A DNA stretch of 64,000 nucleotides from NCBI GenBank assembly GCA_963971285.1, contig OZ020248.1:434001-498000 (forward strand), read 5' to 3'. Shown here piece after piece: positions 19,420-31,105 of this stretch. The translations under genes were made by a program, and so were the position numbers. The number at the start of each line of letters is the position of its first letter. Positions within the stretch are counted from its first letter, which is position 1. Below the pieces are notes generated by a model. It was not told the DNA's origin. It was given only the letters and a program-made list of their open reading frames with translations, and ran no database searches. Origin of the DNA: Astropecten irregularis. Its lineage: Eukaryota > Echinodermata > Asteroidea > Paxillosida > Astropectinidae.

Positions 19420-22400
19420 TTAGAATTTGCGATACCAGAACCTCCTTGCGACAAATGCGGCCACGGCGGTCACTCCAATAGCTCCCCCCAGCAGCATCAG
19501 CCAGCTCCGCCCCTTCCTGTCCCGACCCACATCCCGCTTGCTGTTGAGTCTCTCCAAGAGGTCATCTGACTGGTGGTGTGGATCCAGACGTTTGAGGACC
19601 TCGTTAGCTGCCCGTATCCCAGACTGCACTGCTCCGCTGATGAATCCCACGTGATGGGTGGCAGTTTCTGTGCCTGCCCAGTGCACCCTGGGAAATAATG
19701 GGAAATAATGAGCAAACTCAACTTGGGGCCATTCACATCATTTTTGACACAGATCATCGGGCCGAAAAATGCAGTTTGGAACAGAGTTAAGATTTTCAAC
19801 CCTAGTGCCTACCAGGGTTGATTTCGATCAGGTTAGGTCTGCATGCCTACCCGGGTTGACTCAGGGTTGAAACTACTCAACGTGAAAAGGGTTGAATAAA
19901 ATCTTGGGGTTCGATGAGGCTCCAACCCGAGATTTTGGATACTGTAAAAAGGTTTTATGGCACATCATCCGAGATAACCCAAGTCAGCGCAAGACTGAAG
20001 GGACTCACACACCCCGCAGACACAATTAAAAGGGAACTTAACAGTTTCTGCTCAACCAGATCTTTCTGCTGACTCTCTGTCACAAATAAAACAAACTCCT
20101 AGCTGTGACCCAACCATATAATGCTTTGCAAATTAGGCTTGGCCGGATTCGAACCCACGACCTCCTGCTTACTAGTGTAGATGCCATAGCGCTAGGGCAC
20201 CGAGCTAGCTGGGGTCAGCGGGGTGAATTGAATCCTATATCGTGGCGGTACGTACTGCAGTAAATCATGAATATTAAATTATTTTTGGTCGGGAAATAGA
20301 TAATATGCAAATATGGCAAGCCTAATTTGCATTTTATCTATTTCCCAACCAAAAATCATTTAATATTCATTATATAATGCTTGTTAGTTTTTACAGTCTA
20401 CTAGTCTCCATACTGAGTTAATCTCTTATTTTCTTACCTATCAAATGGCGCCCTCAATCCCCTATGGAATGCCAATGCTCCAGGAGTCATAATATTGACC
20501 GGACAGCCGCCATTGAATGACTCTAAAGACCAGTCCTTACAAAACAAAAACCAGAAAAACCAAACAAATAAGATCAGGGATGAGTGGCCACAAAATGAAA
20601 ATCTGAAAACACAAAGGAAAAAGCTGAAATTTAAAAGTTCCTATACTTTTGTACAGAGCACATGTACAAAACAACCAGAAATTCTGAGTTTAAATCTTAA
20701 CAAAATCTGAAATCAGATTAAAATCTAAAGTCTCACATCTTACAAGTTTATCATTATGCTTTGTATCTTTAATTATTTCTGGCAATTTGCAAAAGCTCAG
20801 TCAGGGCCTTTTCCAAACCTCGGCTCTGGCTTCATCTCTGTCATCCATATGCTGAAAATAATTAGAGGTTGTGGTTTTTCATTGAAGCTGGCTCTACTTT
20901 CTTTGTCAAACCAAACTAGAGAGAATCTACTTCCGAACCGCAGCCAAAAACCTCTATTTTGATACCCGTTATATTAGAATGGATTCACAACTGGAGCCGG
21001 AGCCGGATCTTGAGCCAGAGTCAAAGTTTGAAAGGTCCCAGGACCCAGGTAGAGTAATAAATCCAATGTCGCAGGTTCTATTTCCACGTTAGGCATTCTT
21101 TGTTGTTCATCTTAAAATAGTGATATTATATAAGCTGAACTCAAAGTAATTAATTGGCTAACATCAAAGACTGCTAACCTTTTCACAGTAGTCTAGGGGA
21201 TCCTTTGCCTTTTCCCCAATAAACTCAGCTAGGGAGTCTAAAATAGCCTTTCGCCTGGCCTCAGGCTGGTCAGAAAAGAAAAGATTTGCATTAATAAAAT
21301 CCTAAAAAATGGACAATTATCCATAAAAGTTGTTTTAATATTTATGATGAGTTTATTCAGGGATGTTCTGTAAAATGAAGCCTAGAGACGTGTTTCAACA
21401 ATTCCAAAAGAGCAACAACTTTGTGGTTGGGAATCATTGACTTGTTCCTAGGCTGAGATTAAAATACTATCTTGATTTCTTTTTTCATTCATGCGGTACA
21501 AATGCATCAGCTCTACAAAAGAATAAAATTCTCTTTCAAAAGTCCCTCAAAGAAAAAATAAAAAGGTGATTTTGGAAAGATCATTCTTGCATAATGATGC
21601 TTATGAAGTGACTTTCTCAGAAGTTTTTTTGACATGAAAATATGAGAGTGGCTACTCACACTGATATGACTCCACTCTCGGCCGTTGGCATAGAAACCCA
21701 CAATGCCCGGGTTGCCATTGGACGTACTGCAATCGTAGGTGAGGTGGAGAGGTCCTGAGCTGACGCCCTCTATAGTTGGCTTGCCGCCATGGCTGACGAT
21801 CTCCCCCGAATATCCAGCCTCCCTCCAAAAGGCCTGAGGAGGAGAACAGACAAAGAAACATTCAATGGAGGTCAGTTAAGCACAGAAAGTCTTGCTTACG
21901 GATTCCATGAAATAGATTTCACGCATAACAGTGGCCTTAAGCACAAAAATAGGCCGTAACGGATTCCATGAAATTGGACCCTGTAGCCTGTCAGCTTAAG
22001 TATTATACCGTCTTGTAAGTGACGACAAACTTGATGAGATGACCAATGGGAGAGAGCCGTGCAAGGTTGATCCTGTCTAGAGGCTTCCAGGGACTATAGC
22101 TGATGTCAGCTGTTATTAAACAAAACATCAATCAAAAACATCAGAACTCAAGTCTCTTAAAGTTACAGTACAGTATGATTGGTTTCATACCCAAACAGAA
22201 ATGTTCAAAGATTTATGAATAACTTTCAGGGAATGAAGATGGTGCTGGTTGAGACATACCATTGAAATATTTCCACTTGAAATGGTGTATTTATATAGAA
22301 ATGAGTAAAACAAAGACCGAAAACAGTTTTTACCATTCTTTACATTTCATAAGAAAAATTGAGTCAGGTTTTCGCTATTTTATTCTTAATTTCCACAGGC

Positions 22401-25400
22401 TTATCATTTCATGTACATGCTGGATCAGACAAAGTGTGAGTGCTGTTCTGTGACCTTTACCAATCGTGTATTATACCTTTAATGAGGAGGGTGGGATGCT
22501 GGCTTATGATAAAGTACACTATTGTTATTACTGTCGAGGACTACTACAAAGTTCTTATTTAAAAGCGGGAGATATAAATGTGTGGACTTACTGGAGCAAT
22601 GAATGGGAGTGGCAACAACCACATAGCGACAGGTGAACTCCTTGCCTCCAGCTGTTACCACGGTAACCTTTTCAGCCTCCCCCTGGTCTATGTGATCTAC
22701 AGGCTGGCCAAGCAGCACCTTCTCCTGCCCTATCCTTTCTGTGAGCAGTTTGGAGATCTGTTGGGCCCCTCCCTGTTGCCAAGAAGGTAGAAATTGCCTG
22801 AATCAAACATCTTGTCCCTTCCACTGAGTACTATTTGTACTCTTAAGAGATCACCAGTCATGTTTCAAAGTGAGGGATTGGTTTCTCCACACCGCAAGGG
22901 TGGAGGCACTATGGTAATTGCAGCCTAGAAGCTGTAGACTAATTAAGCACCCCTGCCAGTCCTACTATTTATATCCCTGTTCGTCGGACTACATTTACCA
23001 TCTCAACTCCCTGGGGAGAATAAAATGGGACCAGCTGTGTCGGTAAGGCGTACAAAAGTTAATCAAGCACAAAGCCATCTCTATCCTCACAGGTACCCAT
23101 TTACTCCTAGATGAAGAGGAGCAATATGTGACAAAGCATCTTGCCCAAGGATGCAAGCACCACTGACTGGATGGATTTGAACCCACAATCTGTAGATTGA
23201 CCATGAGTCTGACATACCAGACTATAGGTACATGGCTGGACTCAAACCCACAATCTGAAGACTCTCCAAAAGATCTTGATTACCCCGCATCCTGCCCCAT
23301 GATGCCTCCTTGATTACCTTTATCCTGAAGCCATTGTTGGACTCTCCCTCTGCCTCTACCAGGACCCTGATGCCACCAGCACTGGCTACGTAGTGCATGA
23401 AGTACAAGACTGACATCATGCAGGGAGGAGCTCCATTGATGATGTCTGCCGAGACCTCAATAGCATCCCGAGCCTCTAGGAGGTAAAACAACAAACCTCT
23501 CAGGGATCTCTGGCAAATTGGGTTTTGACAACTTTCTTTGTGGGAAAGAAGGCAATTCAGTCATTAATTTCAGAAATTGAAATGTAAAGTGGCTGGAGCA
23601 TATCGCTGGGAGCTACGCAAACACCAGTTGCACATAGCCAATTATTTAAGGGCAGCTAGACAAATTACCTCGGGCAGCAGGTCAATAACCCGAGGCACAG
23701 ATGGACTTGGGCACCAAGGCAATGACAAGGAGCAGCATAGAAAAGACTAGGGACAACATGGCACTCATAAGAAGCACTGAAGGTTTGGAACAGGATCAGG
23801 GGAGCAATTGCAAGGGGCAGCAAGGCAGTGACTTAAAGGCACCAATACAATGGCCAGGGCAGCAAGGTGTTTACCAGGGCACCAAGGCAATGATCAGGGT
23901 CACCAAGCCAATGACCAGGAACACCAAGGCAATGATTAGGTGCACCAAGGCAATGGCCAAGTGCACCAAGGCAATGATCAGGGGCACCAAGGCAATGACC
24001 AGGAACACCAAGGCAATGATTAGGTGCACCAAGGCAATGGTCAGGGGCACCATGGCAATGACCAGGAACACTAAGGAAATGATAAGGTGCACCAAGCCAA
24101 TGGCCAAGTGCACCAAGGCAATGACCAGGGGCACCGAGGCAATGATCAGGGGCACCATGGCAATGATCAGGGGCACCAAGGCAATGACCAGGAACACCAA
24201 GGAAATGATAAGGTGCACCAAGCCAATGGCCAAGTGCACCAAGGCAATGACCAGGGGCACCAAGGCAATGACCAGGGTCACCAAGGCAATGACCAGGAAC
24301 ACCAAGGCAATGATTAGGTGCACCAAGGCAATTAACAGGGTCACCAAGGCAATGACCAGAGGCACCAAGGCAATGATTAGGTGCACCAAGGCAATGGCCA
24401 AGTGCACCAAGGCAATGACCAGGGGCACCAAGGCAATGATTAGGTGCACCAAGGCAATGGCCAAGTGCACCAAGGCAATGATCAGGGGCACCAAGGCAAT
24501 GATCAGGGGCACCAAGGCAAAGTCAGGGCTAGGGGCACCAAGGCAATGAGCAGGGACACTAAGGCAATGACCAGGGGCACCAAGGCAATGAGAAGGGGCA
24601 CCAAGGCAATGAGCAGGGGCACCAAGGCAATGCCAGGGCTAGGGGCACCAAGGCAATGAGCAGGGACACCAAGGCAATGAGCAGGGGCACCAAGGCAATG
24701 CCAGGGCTAGGGGCACCAAGGCAATGAGCAGGGACACCAAGGCAATGTCAGGGCTAGGGGCACCAAGGCCATCAATGACCAGGAGCTTCAGGGCAAATAT
24801 GCCTACCTTGAGTCCATGTGTTGTGGCGTACAAGGCTATCAAGAGTTGTTCTATCATACACCTCAGCATAAGGCGTCTTCATTGGGTCGTCCAGGTCAAC
24901 AGTTGATGCCAATCTGTCAGTCTACCAAATATCAAAATACAAATCATCCAAAAGCTTGCAATCATTTCTAAATGACGGACATGAGTTTCATAAGATTAAT
25001 CTTAAGATGAGTTGTCAGAAACACAATTGTGATTTGTATTGTAACATCCCACGTTGCTTAGCAATTAGGATTAATTCACACTTGAGAACAATCTTAGTGC
25101 TTCATGAAATTGGCCCCTGGACCGCTAAAAACACTTAACCAATAGTCATTTGGGAGCCTGGACAAACCACCTTAAATCAAAGAAAGCCAGTGTCCCCCTC
25201 TGGCACATTATTTGGGACTTTGACCAAGTAGGGCCATCAAAAATATCCTACAACCCTCCAAAGGAATGTCTATATCTGTAAAATGAATACCAAGCAGTCT
25301 GTAACTTACCAGTGTCATGAAGCGATGAACATCAAGCAGAGCTAGCGGAAACATGGACGGGATGCTGGACTTGTAGCTACGGATACCTCTGTTGCCTAGT

Positions 25401-27662
25401 AACATCAGCTTCCTGCCCGTGGTGTATTGTGGGTACTTCTCCAAGCCCAGCTCCTTCATGAGCCAGAGGAGGTGATGCTGAGTGCTGCATCAAGTTGGAA
25501 ATCAATTGGAATCTTTCATCAAAAAGTTTCCCGAATAATTATAACGAACTTCCTGTCAGAATGAGCCTTAGGTGAAATAGAGATATTAAGGGCCTGTTTG
25601 TTTCGCTGCGGATCTTGGTCGTCATATTTGATCTTGCAAATCCACGTCGCAGGCAGGATACGCTAAAATGGGATCCAGAGCAGCTTTAGTGAGCGACAGA
25701 TCACTGATCACGTTCCTGAAACAAACAGGCCCAAATAGAAATTTTTTTTTTGCATCTTGAGGGTGGTCTATTTTTCAGAGAGTGATATTATTTCATACAC
25801 GATGTCCTATTGTAAGAATCTATGGTCTGAAAGCTCAAGAGGCTCAACCATGTCACCTGCTTCTGGTATCAAGGGGCCACAGTGCATGTACGTACCAGCC
25901 AGGGGGCACATCACAATAACAAAACACAAGACTCTATCATGAATTTCAGTCATGTCAGTTAGAACTTGGAACCTAATGCAAAGACATACAAGAGCATCAC
26001 ACAGGAAATACAACACTGAACTTTGTTTAATTTTTTTTCAACTTACCTTCCAACCCACTGGCCACCCAAGTCCCAGACATCCTTCCCATGAGCACCTTGC
26101 ATTTCTGTCGACAACGTCCGACCACCTACTCTGTCTACAAGATTTGTTTGGGAAAACATAAGTTTTTTGTTATTTTGTTTCACAACCATGACAAATAAGA
26201 ATGTCCAACATTCAAACAATATTGTGACATAATGAATTGATCGGGCGAGTCAACAGGTGTCTTTAGAGTGCACATTTAGCGCTGACTTGGGTGAGATTCG
26301 AACCCGCAACCTTCTGCTTAGATAAATTCCACCACACAGACCACCAAGCTAGCTGGGGTCGCAGGTTAGTCCGAATCCAATATCGCAACGGGGAACTGTA
26401 ATTAATCATTGTTATGAAGATTGTTCATAGGTGCACTCAAAGCTCACTTAATGGTGGTCAGGTGGTAAACTGTATTTTTGATATGTGTGATGACTAGATC
26501 GTTCCACACAATGACCCACAGAGCTCGACAAATTTATAAAATAACTGGTAGCCCACCGGACTACCACACCTTGAAATCTGGTAGCCCAGTGCTTTAAACT
26601 GGTAGTCCTACCACCCAACCATTTAAAACAAAACATAAAACAAATTCTTACTTTGATCATATTCCTTATCATGAAATTTTGTCTTCTTGTCAGATGGGGC
26701 ACTAGGCCTACCACACAAAAAAAAAGTTTCAAAAATTAGCGGTTGCCCGGGCTCCGATTTATAAAAATTAATGATAGCGCTATATTGCGCACGTGTTGAT
26801 AATGTGCACGATAAATGGATGCATACCGTACCGCTGTATGTAGGAGTGTGTAAAACATGCTACAACGATCGTTGCGGCGATGTATACATTCAGTTTCTGG
26901 TCTCGATCTACGTGCGTGTTTGGGAATCTTGCGATGATTTGGTGCCGGCAACCTTACAGAATGTTCAGTCAGAATTGTTCATAACTTGCTCAGCGCGACA
27001 TGTCACATTTCTTACCGAACAATCTGCATTGAAGCCGGCCCAAATCCACCCGAACGCGACTTGACTGCATGCACCAAATACACACGTTGTACGTACGATG
27101 TAGGCTTCCACTTCCGGCCCGATTGGGAATTGGCGACTGTGTACTGGTGCACAACGTATGCTGTGAATGGTGCGGCACGGATAGACATCGTGGAATTTTC
27201 TGGATGCAATTCTGCTGCTGCATGGACCGGGCCATACGGCCACGTGGTGTGCATGTGGTGTGCATGATGCATTGTATGCGATATGTTCACGTATTCTTTC
27301 GAGCGATCGTCCTTTCGGTATAAAGTTCAGTCAACTATAATAAGTACGTGTTTGCGGAAAAAAATGGTAGTCCGGCGGGCTCTTGCACCAGAAACTCTGG
27401 TTGCCCGGCGGCCTCGCATGGTTGTCCCGGGCGTCCGGGCCCAGGATTTGTCGAGCTCTGATCCATTTTCAAGCACAGTCAAACTATGACCTTAAATTTG
27501 ACCTTTTGCCTCCAGAACCAGCACTCTACAGGTTGGCATCAGCTGCTGTAGCCGGAAAGCCGTTGTCAATCCAGCAACACCAGCACCGACAATAATCACA
27601 TCCCAGTCGGCTAAAGTCTGGGAATCACCAGGTACAGCGATGCCATCGTCCTGCTCCATCAT
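19420..27662 (-). CDS. Monoamine oxidase-like flavoenzyme, downstream paralogue (11 exons, 534 aa)
   Basis: Exons: 27662-27503, 26134-26047, 25484-25310, 24921-24807, 23475-23318, 22772-22592, 22109-22009, 21833-21660, 21265-21179, 20535-20438, 19687-19420; total 1605 nt. The N-terminus has the FAD dinucleotide-binding motif VGAGVAGL and then DRVGGRT. Lys319 matches the flavin-proximal Lys of MAO, and NGGC (Cys424) matches the Cys that bonds covalently to FAD. WAGTETATHHVGF follows. The C-terminus has a hydrophobic segment and Arg/Lys-rich end, like the mitochondrial outer-membrane tail anchor of MAO. Expected reaction: oxidative deamination of an amine to an aldehyde, with H2O2 and ammonia. 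The MAO-B cage residues Tyr398 and Tyr435 correspond to Pro425 and Phe461, so the substrate probably differs from serotonin or dopamine. A minisatellite lies in intron 4. The start is the first ATG of a pair after an acceptor at 27684. Confidence 0.9.
20130..20225 (-). repeat. tRNA-derived SINE head
   Basis: The minus strand reads AGCTAGCTCGGTGCCCTAG (box A) and GTGGGTTCGAATCCGGCC (box B). A related piece lies at 26285-26365. The spacing is that of a tRNA, but the acceptor stem is not intact. Confidence 0.6.
20267..20370. repeat. Imperfect palindrome of about 104 bp
   Basis: ATGAATATTAAATTATTTTT at the left and AAAAATCATTTAATATTCAT at the right, with GGTCGGGAAATAGATAATATGC-type arms meeting near 20318. 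It lies directly beside the SINE head in intron 10 of the downstream MAO-like gene. Confidence 0.65.
20803..21040. mobile_element. MITE family C, copy in the downstream MAO-like gene
   Basis: GGGCCTTTTCCAAACCTCGG at the left and CAAAGTTTGAAAGGTCCC at the right; the interior is reversed relative to 8357-8588. It lies in the intron between exons 9 and 10. Confidence 0.7.
22158..22482 (+). repeat. MITE family A, copy in the downstream MAO-like gene
   Basis: It starts TTACAGTACAGTATGATTGG and ends GACCTTTACCAATCGTG. It lies in the intron between exons 6 and 7. Confidence 0.65.
22800..23235 (-). repeat. Decayed SINE of the CCATTTACTCCT / TTGCCCAAGGA type
   Basis: Contains ACAGGTACCCATTTACTCCT, AGAGGAGCAATATGTGACAAAG, TCTTGCCCAAGGATGCAAG and TTGAACCCACAATCTG. 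This wording is common in deuterostome tRNA-derived SINEs; the B-box end is at the right, so the element reads on the minus strand. Confidence 0.65.
23880..24775. repeat. Minisatellite, 21-bp unit, in intron 4 of the downstream MAO-like gene
   Basis: About 31 head-to-tail copies of a 21-bp unit (consensus ACCAAGGCAATGATCAGGGGC) run to about 24535, then longer variant units with GCCAGGGCTAGGGGC to 24775. Variants alternate in a higher-order pattern (GTGC, GGGC, GAAC junctions). Since 21 is divisible by three, long open frames run through both strands. It lies between splice sites of exons 4 and 5 and is most likely intronic. Confidence 0.9.
25590..25732. mobile_element. Harbinger/Tourist-like MITE, intron 2 of the downstream MAO-like gene
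   Basis: Ends GGGCCTGTTTGTTTC and GAAACAAACAGGCCC; flanks TAA and AAA. Same family as 10504-10620. Confidence 0.8.
26519..27460. mobile_element. hAT-like element candidate in intron 1 of the downstream MAO-like gene
   Basis: Ends CAGAGCTCGACAAAT and ATTTGTCGAGCTCTG are exact inverted repeats. GGTAGCCCA and GGTTGCCCGG words repeat near both ends. The flanking 8-mers do not match, so the target site is unproven. The interior is richer in CpG than the surroundings and has many overlapping short frames with no recognisable product. Confidence 0.55.
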
Positions 27663-27699
27663 CAAGTGTAGATGCACATCAAGCTGCAATGAATTCAAT

Positions 27700-30600
27700 T
27701 AATACAAATAATGTATGGAGGTGAAATATTATATAATAAAGTTAAAAGAGGCCAGATTGGGGGCGTTCGTTTATCCAGACCCAACAGATGAAATGAAGAG
27801 TCGTATTTAGGTGAGTTAGCTGGGTACCAGACTAACCAGAGTAGACTAATGATGTATGGTCAGCATACCTCACTACCTTGATGTTTTCGACTGATATCAA
27901 GTTTTCAAGGGTTGTCCTTCTATAAGTCATTGGTAATGGTAGCGACTTGCAGGCCTGTACCACACAACCAGTCAATTTGTTTTGTGTACGGAATATGTGC
28001 TCCACAACAAGCCAAACTATACAATGTCAACAGTTTACTTCTGTATGTGTCTTTTTTTTGTCTTGCTTGGAATAAATGCTTACACCATCGAAAACCGGTA
28101 CATCAAAGAACATGATGAACGCCCCAGAATGGATGTCGGAGTATTTTAAAGTTGGGTACACCTCTATTTTTTTTATTTGTAAGTTGTACAAAAGATGTCA
28201 ACCTACAAAACCTCAGCTAATGCTCTGTCATTGAATGATGTTCACAGTTCACACATAATGTAGGTACGTTACAATCCATGCACTGTGAGTAGGCCAGAAA
28301 TGTCCACTGTGCTTGCGCGGGCTTGTAGCCCTACTGGGGGATTGCCCTACAAAATGTGGCATTTTGATTGGTTGCCGGGGGGTAATTTTTTCCTACATCA
28401 TCGATATCGTGCAGTTGGAGACTCATTCTTAATTCCTGTGAAAAAAAAAATGGGATCCGTAGCTCCTTGCGATCGTGCGATCAACTTGAATTATTGGGTC
28501 ACATTCAACCCTCTCCTATTCATAGATCAAATGTTCCTACTATTTTGAAAGGTATACATACAGATAAAGTGACATTTCAACTACCTTGTGGTGAAATTTG
28601 GGTGGAATCTGACGATCAGAAATGTGACTTTTTCGACCAGGAATGTCATGATGCTGTGCGTTGTTGTTGCATATTGGTACCCCTGCCCATATTGAATTTA
28701 TGTAATTAACCACTAGAATTATAATTTATCTGATTAATCTTGGATAATTAATATCAATTTAAATCATGTATTTGAACCAGAATACTTCAATCTAATGTTG
28801 GAAAAGATTTCATGCATTTATTTTAATCCCAAAGATATTTATGGACATAATTGGACAAAATTAGCCCTCCTCCAGTCCTCGATCACAACTTTTTTTTCAA
28901 TGTAATGCAAAACCATAGGGACCAAATATGCAAATTTTGGATCATGAAAATGGCTGTAACTTCCTTCAAAATAATGGTATGGAAGTGAGTGAGGTATCAA
29001 ATGAAAGGTATTCTCATGCTCTTTCAGATGATATACCTTACAGGGCATATCTATGATATCTAAAAATTTTGTAACATCCCTACATAATGTCGTCTGCACG
29101 AAATGACAACATAACTCCAAATTCTGTCTGTCGACTCGACCATGGAGGAAGGAAGAGACTCGACTTACCTGTGAGATTAAACGTTCAGGTCAAAAGAAAG
29201 CTAGATAATGAAACCATCAGCATGCAGGTCTTCTTCGGAGAGATATTTCACTTCCGAAACAAACCCCATACAACTGACAACGGACGGCTCAGAAATCAGC
29301 TGATTTCGGTAAACATTCCAGGCAACAGAAATAGCGCCCTCTATGTTCAACAGGGACGGGTAAAAACAATGGGCAAAATTCTGTCAATCCACAATAGCTG
29401 CTTATTGTTCTTTAAAAACAATAGACTTATTGGCAGGTCCCATATGACCTTCACCCCAAAATTCTTTTATCTCTGTAAAGTAGCCTACCAACCCCTCTCA
29501 CCAAAACCAATATATTTTTTGGTTTTTTTTTTAAAGATGCATCTTAAATGAAGGACTCATCAGTGTACATTGTGGTGATTGCACTCGGTTCTTGTGGGTA
29601 TAAAACACTACTAAAATAGTAAATAATAACGGCCAATTAAATGAAATAAAGTGAATTCCAAATTGTTCTTTTACTTTTAAGTTTTAGATAAATTTATTGC
29701 ATTTATTGTCATATATTTGGCTGACATTTAAATATAATATGCAATATAATTTCACATTATAATTATTCTCTTTTTAATTAATGCAGAAATATTCAACTCC
29801 CATAATCTTGTTATACTGTGAAGACTAATTCTCCTACTCCATATTAAAAACCAATAATGATTGGTGATACTTGGTATCAGTGTGGTGTGTTACTATGGTA
29901 ACTAACAATTACTTTTCATACTTTTATAACTGACATTTGTATATACCATATATACTTTAATACTTCTTCTATAACATGTATACAATTTTTCAATTATTAT
30001 CGCCAATTGGCAGTGATTTTGCAGCACTGCTTTGTATGAAAACAACTTCTGAAGAAAAGAGCTCTTAAACCATTTCTTTTCTTCAAAATTACAGAGTTTC
30101 CAGAGTACATTAGTGCATACAACACTATATTAATTTGCATATTAACTATATCAATGCTTGGTCAGAATTTCAAAAGCTCCAATGAAAATCCACAAAAGTT
30201 TCAAAAACAAACACTGCCCTCTGGAGGCTGATAAAATCATAGCACCCAGACTCTTTGGCAAAAAAACTTCATTCAAGGATACTAGAAAGTAGGTTGTGCT
30301 GTTTAGCTAACATTAAAACCTTTAGAGCAAAGTAGCTTTGCTTATAATAAAAAACCAATACAAATTACAAACTATACATACAAAATAACGAGCAACAAAC
30401 AATCACAAACCAGTGAAATGGCTGTGACATTCTGGATCATTTCCACTTCAAGATTGGGAATGTGGATCGGTTTGCAGAAACACTATGTAAGAATCGTTTG
30501 TACTTTGGCACTTCTCGTATGGGTAAGCTCTCAACATTTCAACTAGCCTGCTCTAGTCATCATCAGGAGACCTAGAGCAGGTTAGATTCGATTTTTATGA

Positions 30601-31105
30601 GTTTAAAGTAAAGATTTTTGGCAAAAAAGGAGTTGCAATTATAAAACAAAACTTCCAGCATAAACACACAGGCCTGATGACTGCTTCCTTCCTTGCAGCC
30701 CACCTAGGATATTCAGCCATTTTTCTGACTAGCTCTCCACAATTTCAACTTCCTAACCATGTAGCATGTTCAGGTGTTTCACACTGCACCACTAAAGCAC
30801 TAGTCACAGCCTAGCTTTAGGGATTTCAACAGTATGGATCTGAACGACTGAGTTGGTACGTGGCCATACTACAGTACTACACATGAAAGTAAGTCGAGAT
30901 CAAAATGTGAATTTGTCCCTATATTGCTTTTGAGCAGTGAAAGCCAGGAATGGTTAGATCACATTGGTGTCAATGCCAGCGATAATCACCACGATCCTAT
31001 ATATGTACACCCATTATGATGTGCACCCAGTCCTTGCACACCCATCCTATGTACACCCATGTGCACCCCACATCCCCAAAATACACCCATGACCTTAAAA
31101 ACCCA
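27700..31105. other. Region between the two MAO-like genes
   Basis: No supported exon. Positions 27900-28710 hold unrecognised mixed sequence; 28730-29080 and 29560-30130 are AT-rich. A plus-strand TTTATT pair near 29688 could mark the 3' end of the upstream MAO-like transcript. 30525-30590 has a hairpin-forming word pair (GCCTGCTCTAG / CTAGAGCAGGT). 31005-31090 holds irregular ACACCCAT repeats. Confidence 0.5.

Noticed and set aside
23701..24549. A 282-residue plus-strand frame, and a 214-residue hydrophobic frame on the other strand
   Set aside because: Both are by-products of a 21-bp repeat unit divisible by three; the region lies inside a well-supported intron and resembles no family.
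26965..27323. Cluster of overlapping frames of 80-97 residues on both strands
   Set aside because: Open frames follow from high GC inside a transposon-like insert; none resembles a known protein.
29087..29551. 154-residue plus-strand frame
   Set aside because: No recognisable domain, no splice-site support, repeat-like surroundings.
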